DNA of 6,790 bases from SFWF01 sp045539095 (GCA_045539095.1 JAZQER010000068.1:1-6790); one strand, 5' to 3'. Counted from the stretch's first letter, positions 1 through 5,729 are shown. Notes: generated by a model not told the origin, from the letters alone. Numbers and translations are program-made.

Positions 1-926
1 TTCCGAGCGTTGAGGAGTTCCCCTATACCATCCGCCTCGTTTCTGAGATTCTCTCTTCAAACGGCTCTACCTCTCAGGGCTCTATCTGCGGTTCTACTCT
101 TGCTCTTATGGATGCAGGCGTTCCGATTAAAGCTCCCGTTGCAGGTATCTCCTGCGGACTTATTACCGAGGGTGACCGTTGGATGACAATGGTAGACATT
201 CAGGGTCTTGAGGACTTCCACAGCGATATGGACTTCAAGGTAGCAGGTACCAAAGAGGGTATTACCGCTATCCAGATGGACCTTAAGGTTCACGGACTCA
301 CTCCCGAAATTATTAAGGAAGCACTTGCAAAGACTCATACTGCTCGTAACTATATCCTTGATGAGGTTATGCTGAAGGCTATCGCAGAGCCCCGTGCTGA
401 GGTTTCCGAGTACGCTCCCAAGATGATTCAGACCAAGATCGACCCCGAGAAGATCCGCGAGGTTATCGGTTCGGGCGGAAAGGTTATTCAGAAGATTCAG
501 GCTGACTGTGAGTGTAAGATTGATATCGACGATGACGGTAAGGTATTTATCACTGCCGTAAACGGAGATAACGCTAAGCGTGCTCTTATGATAGTTGAAA
601 CCATTGCCAATGACCCCGAGGTAGGTGCAATCTATCGCGGTCGCGTTACCCGCCTTATGACCTTTGGCGCATTTGTTGAGATAGCACCCGGCAAGGAAGG
701 CCTTGTTCACATCTCTAAGCTCGATGTTAAGCGTACCGAAAAGGTTGAGGACGTTGTAAACGTTGGCGATGAGGTTATCGTAAAGGTTACCGAGATTGAC
801 GATCAGGGCAGAATCAATCTTTCTCGCCGCGACGCTCTTGTTGAAATTGAGGGCGCAGTTGTTGAAGACGACGGTGCAGAAGAGGAAAGAAAACCCCGCC
901 GCCGTCAGGGCTTCCGCAATAGATAA
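1..926 (+). CDS. pnp: Polynucleotide phosphorylase, C-terminal part (5' end outside window)
   Basis: PNPase is the cytoplasmic 3'-to-5' phosphorolytic exoribonuclease that degrades RNA to nucleoside diphosphates. The reading frame is open from base 3, giving about 307 visible residues, so the N-terminal RNase PH domain lies upstream of the window. Visible in order are the end of the second RNase PH domain, with the hallmark stretch STLALMDAGVPIKAPVAG and the metal-binding pattern ED-x5-D-x-K (EDFHSDMDFK); a KH domain with its GxxG loop (IGSGGKVI); and an S1 domain (from about YRGRVTRLMTFGAFVEI to INLSRRDAL). It ends in a short tail with an acidic stretch followed by a basic, arginine-rich stretch. 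The gene closes with its own intrinsic terminator, so it looks like the end of a transcription unit. Family assignment is secure. Confidence 0.97.
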   Translation, partial: PSVEEFPYTIRLVSEILSSNGSTSQGSICGSTLALMDAGVPIKAPVAGISCGLITEGDRWMTMVDIQGLEDFHSDMDFKVAGTKEGITAIQMDLKVHGLTPEIIKEALAKTHTARNYILDEVMLKAIAEPRAEVSEYAPKMIQTKIDPEKIREVIGSGGKVIQKIQADCECKIDIDDDGKVFITAVNGDNAKRALMIVETIANDPEVGAIYRGRVTRLMTFGAFVEIAPGKEGLVHISKLDVKRTEKVEDVVNVGDEVIVKVTEIDDQGRINLSRRDALVEIEGAVVEDDGAEEERKPRRRQGFRNR

Positions 927-930
927 ATAA

Positions 931-957
931 AAAAGACCTCGAAAGAGGTCTTTTTTT
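931..957 (+). terminator. Intrinsic terminator after pnp
   Basis: A perfect hairpin GACCTC-GAAA-GAGGTC (935-950) with a GNRA tetraloop is flanked by AAAA on the left and a run of seven T on the right, so the stem can extend to ten pairs. It starts four bases after the pnp stop codon. Confidence 0.93.
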
Positions 958-1015
958 AGGGAAAAGGGAAAGGGGCAAATTCCCCTTAAACTTATCTTTT
1001 TATTAGGAGAAAATT

Positions 1016-2620
1016 ATGTCAGAAATAAAACAAGAAATCTCCCGTCGGCGAACCTTTGCGATTATATCGCACCCGGATGCCGGTAAAACTACATTAACCG
1101 AAAAGCTTCTGCTTTACGGCAGAGCGATTCAGTCGGCGGGCAGTGTTAAGGGCAAGCAGAACGACAAGCACGCAGTTTCCGACTGGATGGATATTGAGAA
1201 AAAAAGAGGTATTTCTATCACCTCATCGGTTATGCAGTTCGACTATGACGGCTACTGCATCAACATTCTTGATACCCCGGGACATCAGGACTTCTCTGAG
1301 GACACCTACCGAACTCTCACTGCCGCTGACAGCGTTGTTATGGTTATCGACGCGGCGAAGGGTATTGAGCCGCAGACCAGAAAGCTTTTCAAGGTCTGTG
1401 CAATGCGCCATATTCCGATTTTTACATTTATTAATAAGATGGACCGAGAGGCAAGGGACTCCTTTGAGCTTTTAGATGAGCTTGAAAAAGAGTTTGGCAT
1501 AGGCACATATCCGATGAACTGGCCTATCGGCTGCGGAGTTAATTTCAAGGGCGTTTTCGACAGAACAAAGCAGAGAATTCTCACTTTCGAGGACTCACAC
1601 GCAGGTGGCAGCCGTATTGAAGCTATCGAATGTGAGCTTACCGACACAGAAAAGCTCGATAGCCTTATCGGTGAATATTCTCGCCGCGATCTCCAAGATG
1701 AGCTTGAATTAGTCGAGGGCGCAGGCTATGAATTCGACCTCGAAAAGGTTAGATGTGGTGAGCTTTCTCCCGTATTCTTCGGCTCTGCACTTAACAATTT
1801 CGGCGTTGAGCCCTTTCTTGAAAACTTCCTTAAAATGACGACCGAGCCGCTCAGCCATCGGTCGGGCGATACTATGATAGAGCCAACCGACGAGCGCTTT
1901 TCGGCGTTTGTTTTCAAGATTCAGGCGAATATGAACAAGGCTCACCGCGACAGAATTGCCTTTATGCGCATCTGTTCGGGTAAGTTTGAGAGAAGCAACG
2001 AATATTTCCACGTTCAGGGTAAAAAAATGATAAAGCTCTCCCGTCCTCAGCAAATGATGGCGCAGGACAGAGCCGTTATCGACACCGCCTACGCAGGTGA
2101 TATCATCGGCGTCTTCGACCCCGGTATTTTTTCAATAGGAGACACTATCTGCGAAAAGGGAATGAAGGTAGAATATGCAGGAATACCCACCTTTGCGCCC
2201 GAAATTTTCTCTATCGTTGAGCAGATTGATTCGCTGAAAAGAAAGCAGTTCGACAAGGGTATCCGTCAGATTGCCCAAGAGGGCGCAATTCAGATGTTCT
2301 TCCTTCCAAATTCAGGTATGGAGCGCGTTTATGTTGGAGTTGTAGGTCAGCTTCAGCTTGAGGTGTTAGAGTCCCGAATGGAGTCTGAATACGGCGTAAA
2401 ATATAACCGAATCGATACTCCGTTATCCCTCGTGCGCTTCGCCGAAACTACAGACGGTACAGAGCTTAGCGACTTAAATCTAATGCAGTCTACAAAGCTT
2501 GTTGAGGATGTAAAGGGAAGACCGCTGCTTCTCTTCACCGCAGAGTATGAAATAAACTGGGCACTTGATAAAAACCCCTCGCTCGTGCTGAAAGAATTTT
2601 CACAAGTGGAAGAATATTAA
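1016..2620 (+). CDS. prfC: Peptide chain release factor 3 (RF3), translational GTPase
   Basis: RF3 is a GTPase that recycles class-I release factors RF1/RF2 from the ribosome after termination. The 534-residue product is full length for the family. The G domain is intact: P-loop SHPDAGKT (residues 18-25), switch I RGISITSS (64-71) with the conserved threonine, G3 DTPGH (86-90), and G4 NKMD (140-143). SHPDAGKTT with DTPGHQDFSEDTYRTL distinguishes RF3 from EF-G, TetM-like and BipA relatives. The C-terminal domains end in the family-typical segment around FTAEYEINWALDKNPSL. The ATG is preceded by AGGAG at 1004-1008, seven bases upstream. The 89-base gap after pnp holds the pnp terminator and a small GGGG/CCCC hairpin (970-987) without a T-run; I found no convincing prfC promoter there. 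Confidence 0.96.
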   Translation: MSEIKQEISRRRTFAIISHPDAGKTTLTEKLLLYGRAIQSAGSVKGKQNDKHAVSDWMDIEKKRGISITSSVMQFDYDGYCINILDTPGHQDFSEDTYRTLTAADSVVMVIDAAKGIEPQTRKLFKVCAMRHIPIFTFINKMDREARDSFELLDELEKEFGIGTYPMNWPIGCGVNFKGVFDRTKQRILTFEDSHAGGSRIEAIECELTDTEKLDSLIGEYSRRDLQDELELVEGAGYEFDLEKVRCGELSPVFFGSALNNFGVEPFLENFLKMTTEPLSHRSGDTMIEPTDERFSAFVFKIQANMNKAHRDRIAFMRICSGKFERSNEYFHVQGKKMIKLSRPQQMMAQDRAVIDTAYAGDIIGVFDPGIFSIGDTICEKGMKVEYAGIPTFAPEIFSIVEQIDSLKRKQFDKGIRQIAQEGAIQMFFLPNSGMERVYVGVVGQLQLEVLESRMESEYGVKYNRIDTPLSLVRFAETTDGTELSDLNLMQSTKLVEDVKGRPLLLFTAEYEINWALDKNPSLVLKEFSQVEEY

Positions 2621-2662
2621 TGACTTGACAATTGGTGCAGACCAAAAGGGATGTAAAAAATT

Positions 2663-2699
2663 ACGGGTATTCGAGAAAGTATAAATCTCGGATACCCGT
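2663..2699 (+). other. Long stem-loop downstream of prfC
   Basis: A 14-base stem (ACGGGTATTCGAGA, 2663-2676) pairs with 2686-2699 across a nine-base loop. The only departure from perfect pairing is T2671 opposite G2691, a U-G wobble if the plus strand is transcribed. No T-run follows, so it is not a standard terminator. It could protect the 3' end of the prfC mRNA, or be part of a repeat or structured RNA. Confidence 0.6.
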
Positions 2700-2727
2700 T
2701 AGTTATATAATGTGTTCACTTGTGAAC

Positions 2728-2749
2728 GGGATGTATAGCATCCCTTTTT
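2728..2749 (+). terminator. Probable intrinsic terminator for prfC
   Basis: GGGATG (2728-2733) pairs with CATCCC (2739-2744) around a TATAG loop and is followed by five T. Immediately upstream is a second small inverted repeat, GTTCAC-TT-GTGAAC (2714-2727). The stem is short, so termination strength is uncertain. It is the first hairpin with a T-run downstream of the prfC stop codon. Confidence 0.6.
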
Positions 2750-2751
2750 AA

Positions 2752-2805
2752 CCCTTTTTTCGGCACTTGAGGTACTTTTGTACATCTAACGTGCCGAAAA
2801 AAGGG
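2752..2805. repeat. Perfect 15-bp inverted repeat, possible dispersed palindromic element
   Basis: CCCTTTTTTCGGCAC (2752-2766) is exactly complementary to 2791-2805, enclosing 24 bases that contain a further GTAC-TTTT-GTAC hairpin (2772-2783). The T-run lies inside the left arm rather than after the stem, so it does not read as an ordinary terminator on either strand. The flank 2806-2886 shows no gene, hairpin or clear signal. A REP- or MITE-like intergenic repeat is the most natural reading, but only one copy lies in this window. Confidence 0.55.
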
Positions 2806-2886
2806 CTTCTGCATCCAATTCTCTGCGTCGTAAAAAGACCAGGTATAGTTTTTTAATAGGGAAGAGAGAAAGGAAAAAGGATTTTG

Positions 2887-2915
2887 TTGCATTTGAATTA
2901 AAACTATGGTAATAT
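2887..2915 (+). promoter_or_regulatory. Predicted sigma-A promoter of the hairpin RNA / SLOG gene unit
   Basis: TTGCAT (2887-2892), a 17-base spacer and TAATAT (2910-2915), with TGG just before the -10 giving an extended -10 element. Each hexamer matches the consensus at four of six positions. The expected start, about 2921-2923, coincides with the first paired base of the long hairpin, which independently supports the call. Confidence 0.55.
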
Positions 2916-2920
2916 ATTCT

Positions 2921-3064
2921 TGCAACATGAACTTAATGTTTTTATTCCGATACGGGGAAAATACCTTGGTAAAAGGTGTTTTCCTTATTTCCCGTGTCGG
3001 AAAGTTCGTGTTGCAGCTAAGGATAAACACTTTTTCGGCGCGTCCTTTCGGGGCGCGCTTTTTT
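2921..3064 (+). ncRNA. Predicted structured RNA (~144 nt): small RNA or terminator-controlled leader
   Basis: Three stacked stems form one long hairpin. The outer stem is 2921-2934 with 3002-3015, the middle 2945-2956 with 2991-3002, and the inner 2956-2967 with 2973-2984, closed by a GGTAA loop. The junctions share one base on each side. Asymmetric internal loops are 2935-2944 on the left and 2985-2990 on the right. Each stem has exactly one non-Watson-Crick position (T2928/G3008, T2951/G2996, T2962/G2978). All three are U-G wobbles on the plus-strand transcript and would be A-C mismatches on the minus strand, so selection for plus-strand RNA folding is likely. A single-stranded linker (3016-3037) leads to the terminator at 3038-3064. 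I do not recognise a known RNA family: no T-box, SRP, tmRNA or RNase P signature is visible. Confidence 0.6.
3038..3064 (+). terminator. Strong intrinsic terminator directly upstream of the SLOG gene
   Basis: GCGCGTCC (3038-3045) pairs with GGGCGCGC (3051-3058) across a TTTCG loop. There is one U-G wobble (T3043/G3053), and a run of six T (3059-3064) follows. The ribosome binding site of the next gene starts about four bases after the T-run, so transcription of that gene must either read through this terminator or start inside the upstream RNA. Confidence 0.88.
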
Positions 3065-3078
3065 ATTTGAGGTAGTAT

Positions 3079-3450
3079 ATGATGAAAACAGTTAAACGCG
3101 TCATTGTTGCCGGATGCAGAGATTATACTAACTACGAGGAAGCTAAACATTTTATCGATTATTGCATATCGAAAATTAGAATAGATAATACAATAATAAT
3201 TGTTTCAGGTGGTGCGAAAGGTGCCGATATGCTTGGGGAACGGTATGCCAGAGAAAATGGGTTTAGTGTCGAAAAATATATTCCCCATTGGGAAAAATAC
3301 GGAAAGAGTGCCGGACCAAGAAGAAACAGAGAAATGGCGATGATATGTGATTTTGTAATATGTTTTTGGGACGGTAAAAGCCTTGGTACAAGGTCAATGA
3401 TAGAAGAAGCTAGACTTTTTAATAAGCCTATAAGGATTAAGCAAATATAA
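3079..3450 (+). CDS. SLOG-superfamily protein, DUF2493/YspA-like
   Basis: This 123-residue protein is a small single-domain Rossmann-like member of the SLOG superfamily (YspA/DUF2493 type), predicted to bind a nucleotide-derived ligand. Function is not established, and such genes are common in phages and accessory regions. Visible motifs are the N-terminal strand and loop VIVAGCRDY (8-16), the glycine-rich SGGAKGAD (43-50), HWEKYGKSAGPRRNREMA (70-87), and FWDGKSLGT (96-104). No signal peptide or membrane segment is seen, so it is probably cytoplasmic. GAGG at 3069-3072 serves the ATG at 3079; an adjacent second ATG at 3082 is equally possible. A rough hand count gives about 37% GC, against about half in flanking prfC and serC samples, consistent with lateral acquisition. 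It has no visible promoter of its own after the upstream terminator. Family call is good; role unknown. Confidence 0.88.
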   Translation: MMKTVKRVIVAGCRDYTNYEEAKHFIDYCISKIRIDNTIIIVSGGAKGADMLGERYARENGFSVEKYIPHWEKYGKSAGPRRNREMAMICDFVICFWDGKSLGTRSMIEEARLFNKPIRIKQI

Positions 3451-3467
3451 AACCGATACTAGTGCCT

Positions 3468-3508
3468 GCATAAAAATAACCGCTCTTTCGAGCGGTTTAT
3501 TTTTATGC
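3468..3508. terminator. Bidirectional terminator between the SLOG gene and serC
   Basis: The core hairpin ACCGCTC-TTTC-GAGCGGT is flanked by TTATTTTTAT on the right and its complement on the left, so both convergent transcripts end in U-rich tracts. The stem extends out to GCAT/ATGC with a single unpaired base. The serC stop codon (3503-3505) lies inside the right arm. Confidence 0.9.
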
Positions 3509-4588
3509 GTTTTCGCTTTCGAATTTCTTTATGAATTCGCAAAGGGCTTCGACTCCCTCGGTCGGCATTGCGTTATAGATAGAAGCACGCATACCACCAA
3601 CTGAACGGTGACCCTTAAGATTTGCAAAGCCTGCGGCTGCAGATTCCTTTACAAACTTAGCGTTGATTTCGTCATCCTCTGCACGGAAGGTAACATTCAT
3701 CATAGAACGGCTGTTTTCCTTTACGGGGTTAGAGAATAGCTTGGACTTATCAAGGCAGTCATAAAGCATCTGAGCCTTCTTCTCGTTTATCTTCTTCATT
3801 TCTTCAAGTCCGCCGAGGTTCTTTATCCACTTAAGAACAAGACCGCAGACATAGATGGGATAGCAGGGGGGAGTATTGTACATAGAATCGTTTTCTGCCA
3901 TGGTAGCATAGTTGCACATTGTAGGAACGAAATCTGCAAGCTCTGCAGAGAGAAGGTCTTCGCGTGCAATTACGATGGTAAGACCCGCGGGAGCAACATT
4001 CTTCTGTGCGCCTGCATAGATAAGACCGAACTTGGAAACATCAACAGGCTCGGACAAAATGCAAGAAGACATATCGGCAACAAGCGGAACATCGCCTGTG
4101 TCCGGAATGTAACCCCACTTTGTTCCGAAAATGGTGTTATTAAAGCAGATGTGAACATAGTCGGCATCCGCACGGAGATCAAGCTCATTCTGTTCAGGGA
4201 TACGGGTAAAATTCTCTTCCTTGGTAGTAGCAGCAAGATGAGCGTCACCGTACTTCTGAGCTTCCTTATAAGCCTTGCCCGAGAACTGACCTGTAACTAT
4301 GTAGTCAGCCTTTCCGGTCTTCATAAGGTTCATACATACGTTTGCAAACTGCATAGATGCGCCGCCCTGTAAGAACATAACCTTATAATTATCGGGTATG
4401 CTCATAACCTCACGGAGAAGAGCCTCGGCATCCTTGATGATAGCGTCGTAAACCTTTGAGCGGTGGCTCATTTCCATAACGCTCATGCCTGAACCCTTAT
4501 AGTTCATCATATCGTCGCGCGCTTCCTCAAGAACTGACACGGGAAGCATAGACGGACCTGCCGAAAAGTTGTAAATTCTGTCGTACAT
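3503..4588 (-). CDS. serC: Phosphoserine aminotransferase
   Basis: SerC is a cytoplasmic PLP-dependent class V aminotransferase. It converts 3-phosphohydroxypyruvate and glutamate to phosphoserine and 2-oxoglutarate in serine synthesis; in some organisms it also acts on a pyridoxine-pathway substrate. The 361 residues match the usual family length. Family marks are the N-terminal YNFSAGPSMLP (6-16), LQGGASMQF (73-81), VADMSS (170-175), the PLP-lysine motif YAGAQKN with K196 as the predicted Schiff-base lysine, and the C-terminal GHRSVGGMRASIYNAMP. The lysine motif continues as VAPAG rather than the common IGPAG, a mild change. I chose the ATG at 4588 because GGAGG (4597-4601) lies eight bases upstream; a TTG-initiated extension to 4603 would place this site inside the gene. 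The usual partner serA is not in the window. Confidence 0.96.
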   Translation of the reverse strand: MYDRIYNFSAGPSMLPVSVLEEARDDMMNYKGSGMSVMEMSHRSKVYDAIIKDAEALLREVMSIPDNYKVMFLQGGASMQFANVCMNLMKTGKADYIVTGQFSGKAYKEAQKYGDAHLAATTKEENFTRIPEQNELDLRADADYVHICFNNTIFGTKWGYIPDTGDVPLVADMSSCILSEPVDVSKFGLIYAGAQKNVAPAGLTIVIAREDLLSAELADFVPTMCNYATMAENDSMYNTPPCYPIYVCGLVLKWIKNLGGLEEMKKINEKKAQMLYDCLDKSKLFSNPVKENSRSMMNVTFRAEDDEINAKFVKESAAAGFANLKGHRSVGGMRASIYNAMPTEGVEALCEFIKKFESENA

Positions 4589-4644
4589 TATGTTTTCCTC
4601 CAATATGTAACCAACGGTCTTGTGCCGTTAAAATAGATATTAAC

Positions 4645-4673
4645 ATTATATTATATTTATTTTATGATTGCAA
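4645..4673 (-). promoter_or_regulatory. Promoter of serC
   Basis: On the minus strand, TTGCAA (4668-4673) is followed by exactly 17 bases and a perfect TATAAT (4645-4650). The predicted start near 4638 gives a leader of about 50 bases containing a small inverted repeat, AACGG/CCGTT (4613-4617 and 4625-4629). serC can therefore be expressed independently of the repressor operon upstream. Confidence 0.75.
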
Positions 4674-4713
4674 TATCTTTTTGTGAGAAAAATAACATAA
4701 TTGGATAATTCTA

Positions 4714-5115
4714 TTATGATTCACTATAATACTTTATCGCTCTTTGCATAAAATCCTCAGTAACTGAAAAATGCTCGGCAAGAGAAGCGACAGACTCGTA
4801 TCCCTGCCTCACGGCTTCTTTAAGGAGAGAATGAGGGACAAGAGTTTTAATAGCCCAGATGTCAGCCTTCAATTCAAACCTTTTACGGTATAAAAGGGGA
4901 GAGCCGAGCTCATAAAGGCTGTCGGTAGAAAGATGTCCGAGCTCGTGCGCGAGCAGGACACGCTCCTCTGCCGAGCCGGAGCGCACCGCCTTGTCAACGG
5001 CGATGTATTTTTTATCGCCAACGCGGATACAAAAGGCTTTTGTGTGGGGAAGCTCTGAGAAGCCTATGTCAATGCCGGAACGCTCGGCTATTTTATATAG
5101 TTTGCTTGTTTCCAT
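4714..5115 (-). CDS. ImmA/IrrE-family metallopeptidase
   Basis: This 133-residue cytoplasmic zinc peptidase resembles ImmA, which relieves repression by cleaving the partner phage/ICE repressor. The zincin motif is intact: HELGH at residues 57-61. The likely third ligand is Glu81 in FELKADIWAI, matching the family pattern E-x-x-A-[ND]-x-x-A. The ATG at 5115 is favoured because GGAG lies seven bases upstream on the minus strand; the GTG at 5121 would leave only one base. The gene overlaps the end of the repressor gene by 23 bases, implying translational coupling and a matched pair. That the neighbouring repressor is its substrate is inference from known repressor-ImmA modules. No strong terminator follows, only an AT-only inverted repeat (4696-4701 and 4713-4718) before the serC promoter. 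Confidence 0.9.
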   Translation of the reverse strand: METSKLYKIAERSGIDIGFSELPHTKAFCIRVGDKKYIAVDKAVRSGSAEERVLLAHELGHLSTDSLYELGSPLLYRKRFELKADIWAIKTLVPHSLLKEAVRQGYESVASLAEHFSVTEDFMQRAIKYYSES

Positions 5116-5434
5116 TTTCACGCTCCATTATATATGCGGCGTACTTTTTTACCTCATTAACCATTTCATCGGTAACGCCCTCAAGACCGCCGAAAAGACC
5201 AATTTTAAGACTCTGATTATCGGGGGTTACAAGCTCTCCTGTAAGAAGATATTCAACGCTGCAGGAAAAATGCTCCGATATCTTTTTAAGCGTCGCAGCA
5301 GAAAGCGTCTTGTTTCTGCCCATCTTAAAGTCGGTCATAGATGCCCTCGGTATGCTGCAGAGCTTGCACATTTCGGTAATGTTCAGACTCCTGCTTTTGC
5401 ATAATGCTTCAATTCTTTCATATACCTCGTTCAT
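5093..5434 (-). CDS. XRE-family helix-turn-helix repressor
   Basis: This 113-residue protein has an N-terminal Cro/CI-type HTH (about residues 5-66). The recognition region runs through NITEMCKLCSIPRASMTDFKMG, and the domain ends in the typical SVEYLLTG. A short C-terminal segment (67-113) follows, probably for oligomerisation. Position and partner mark it as the likely master repressor of the adjacent element: divergent from the early genes and overlapping an ImmA-like peptidase. The ATG at 5434 has GAGG eight bases upstream (5443-5446 on the plus strand). A perfect-consensus leftward promoter lies far upstream at 5701-5729, giving a leader of about 260 bases. A nearer TATAAT (5469-5474, minus) has no good -35 box. 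The TACTGA repeats at 5602-5679 are its candidate operators. Confidence 0.92.
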   Translation of the reverse strand: MNEVYERIEALCKSRSLNITEMCKLCSIPRASMTDFKMGRNKTLSAATLKKISEHFSCSVEYLLTGELVTPDNQSLKIGLFGGLEGVTDEMVNEVKKYAAYIMERENGNKQTI

Positions 5435-5581
5435 AAAAACTTCCTCGCTTACAATAAATTTTAAATTAATTATAAATCATTCAATGTACGCTTTATGTCG
5501 CAGTATGGCAATAAAAAATCTCTTTTATAAATAAAAATAATGTAGAAAAATGTCGATGTAAAGCTTAAAAAAATAAGCCAT

Positions 5582-5599
5582 TGTACAAACAATTGTACA
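5582..5599. promoter_or_regulatory. 18-bp palindrome, candidate operator
   Basis: TGTACAAACAATTGTACA is a perfect inverted repeat with seven-base arms and a four-base centre. It begins 20 bases upstream of the first TACTGA site and has a different sequence, so it may be read by a different protein. It could also form a hairpin in the leftward transcript. Confidence 0.5.
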
Positions 5600-5601
5600 C
5601 A

Positions 5602-5615
5602 TACTGAAATCAGTA
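5602..5615. promoter_or_regulatory. Candidate repressor operator 1
   Basis: TACTGA-AA-TCAGTA is a perfect inverted repeat with six-base arms, placed 10 bases upstream of the -35 box of the rightward promoter. It is the most symmetrical of three TACTGA sites and the best guess for the full operator. Confidence 0.6.
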
Positions 5616-5625
5616 AAAAATGTCC

Positions 5626-5654
5626 TTGACAGTTACTGAGATACATAATATAAT
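5626..5654 (+). promoter_or_regulatory. Rightward early promoter (perfect consensus)
   Basis: TTGACA (5626-5631), a 17-base spacer and TATAAT (5649-5654). The predicted start near 5661 gives a leader of about 94 bases before the zinc-ribbon gene. Operator 2 lies inside the spacer. Confidence 0.88.
5634..5647. promoter_or_regulatory. Candidate repressor operator 2
   Basis: TACTGAGATACATA, with TACTGA starting exactly 32 bases after that of operator 1. It sits between the -35 and -10 of the rightward promoter. The overlapping core CAGTTACTG (5630-5638) is itself an inverted repeat that touches the -35 box. Occupation here should block the promoter directly. Confidence 0.55.
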
Positions 5655-5665
5655 CGTCACAGAAT

Positions 5666-5679
5666 TACTGAAACGCGTA
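5666..5679. promoter_or_regulatory. Candidate repressor operator 3
   Basis: TACTGAAACGCGTA, again exactly 32 bases on from operator 2. It lies between the two facing promoters, just past the predicted rightward start and within the first bases transcribed leftward. The three sites share TACTGA-R-A-N4-TA. Confidence 0.5.
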
Positions 5680-5700
5680 ATTTATTCGACATTTATCTGC

Positions 5701-5729
5701 ATTATATTACATAATTCCGTAAATGTCAA
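5701..5729 (-). promoter_or_regulatory. Leftward promoter (perfect consensus) facing the early promoter
   Basis: On the minus strand, TTGACA (5724-5729), a 17-base spacer and TATAAT (5701-5706). The predicted start is near 5694. The transcript would run back across the rightward promoter and reach the repressor gene after about 260 bases. The remaining space 5435-5580 is AT-rich with no convincing gene. Confidence 0.82.

Noticed and set aside
57..710. A 217-codon minus-strand frame opposite pnp
   Set aside because: It is the antisense shadow of a conserved PNPase coding region with no recognisable domain.
957..987. G-runs GGG, GGG, GGGG before prfC as a possible G-quadruplex
   Set aside because: Only three runs, the fourth is a C-run that instead pairs with GGGG in a small hairpin; no clear role.
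2706..2711. A perfect TATAAT between stem-loops after prfC
   Set aside because: No -35-like hexamer at 16-18 bases upstream, and a terminator follows almost at once; not called as a promoter.
2927..3070. A 47-codon plus-strand reading frame running through the hairpin RNA and its terminator
   Set aside because: It has no ribosome binding site, starts about six bases from the predicted transcript start, reads through a strong terminator, and the wobble-only imperfections argue for RNA structure rather than coding.
2716..3150. A 144-codon minus-strand frame across the prfC-SLOG gap
   Set aside because: It spans palindromes, a terminator and the start of the SLOG gene, has no recognisable domain, and low-complexity composition; likely a chance frame.
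4696..4718. CATAAT/ATTATG inverted repeat after the ImmA gene as a terminator
   Set aside because: The six-base, almost entirely A-T stem with an 11-base loop is too weak to call a terminator.
5470..5646. A 58-codon minus-strand frame with a hydrophobic, membrane-like product in the control region
   Set aside because: No ribosome site precedes its ATG, and the hydrophobicity follows from AT-rich sequence; it lies over the promoters and operators.
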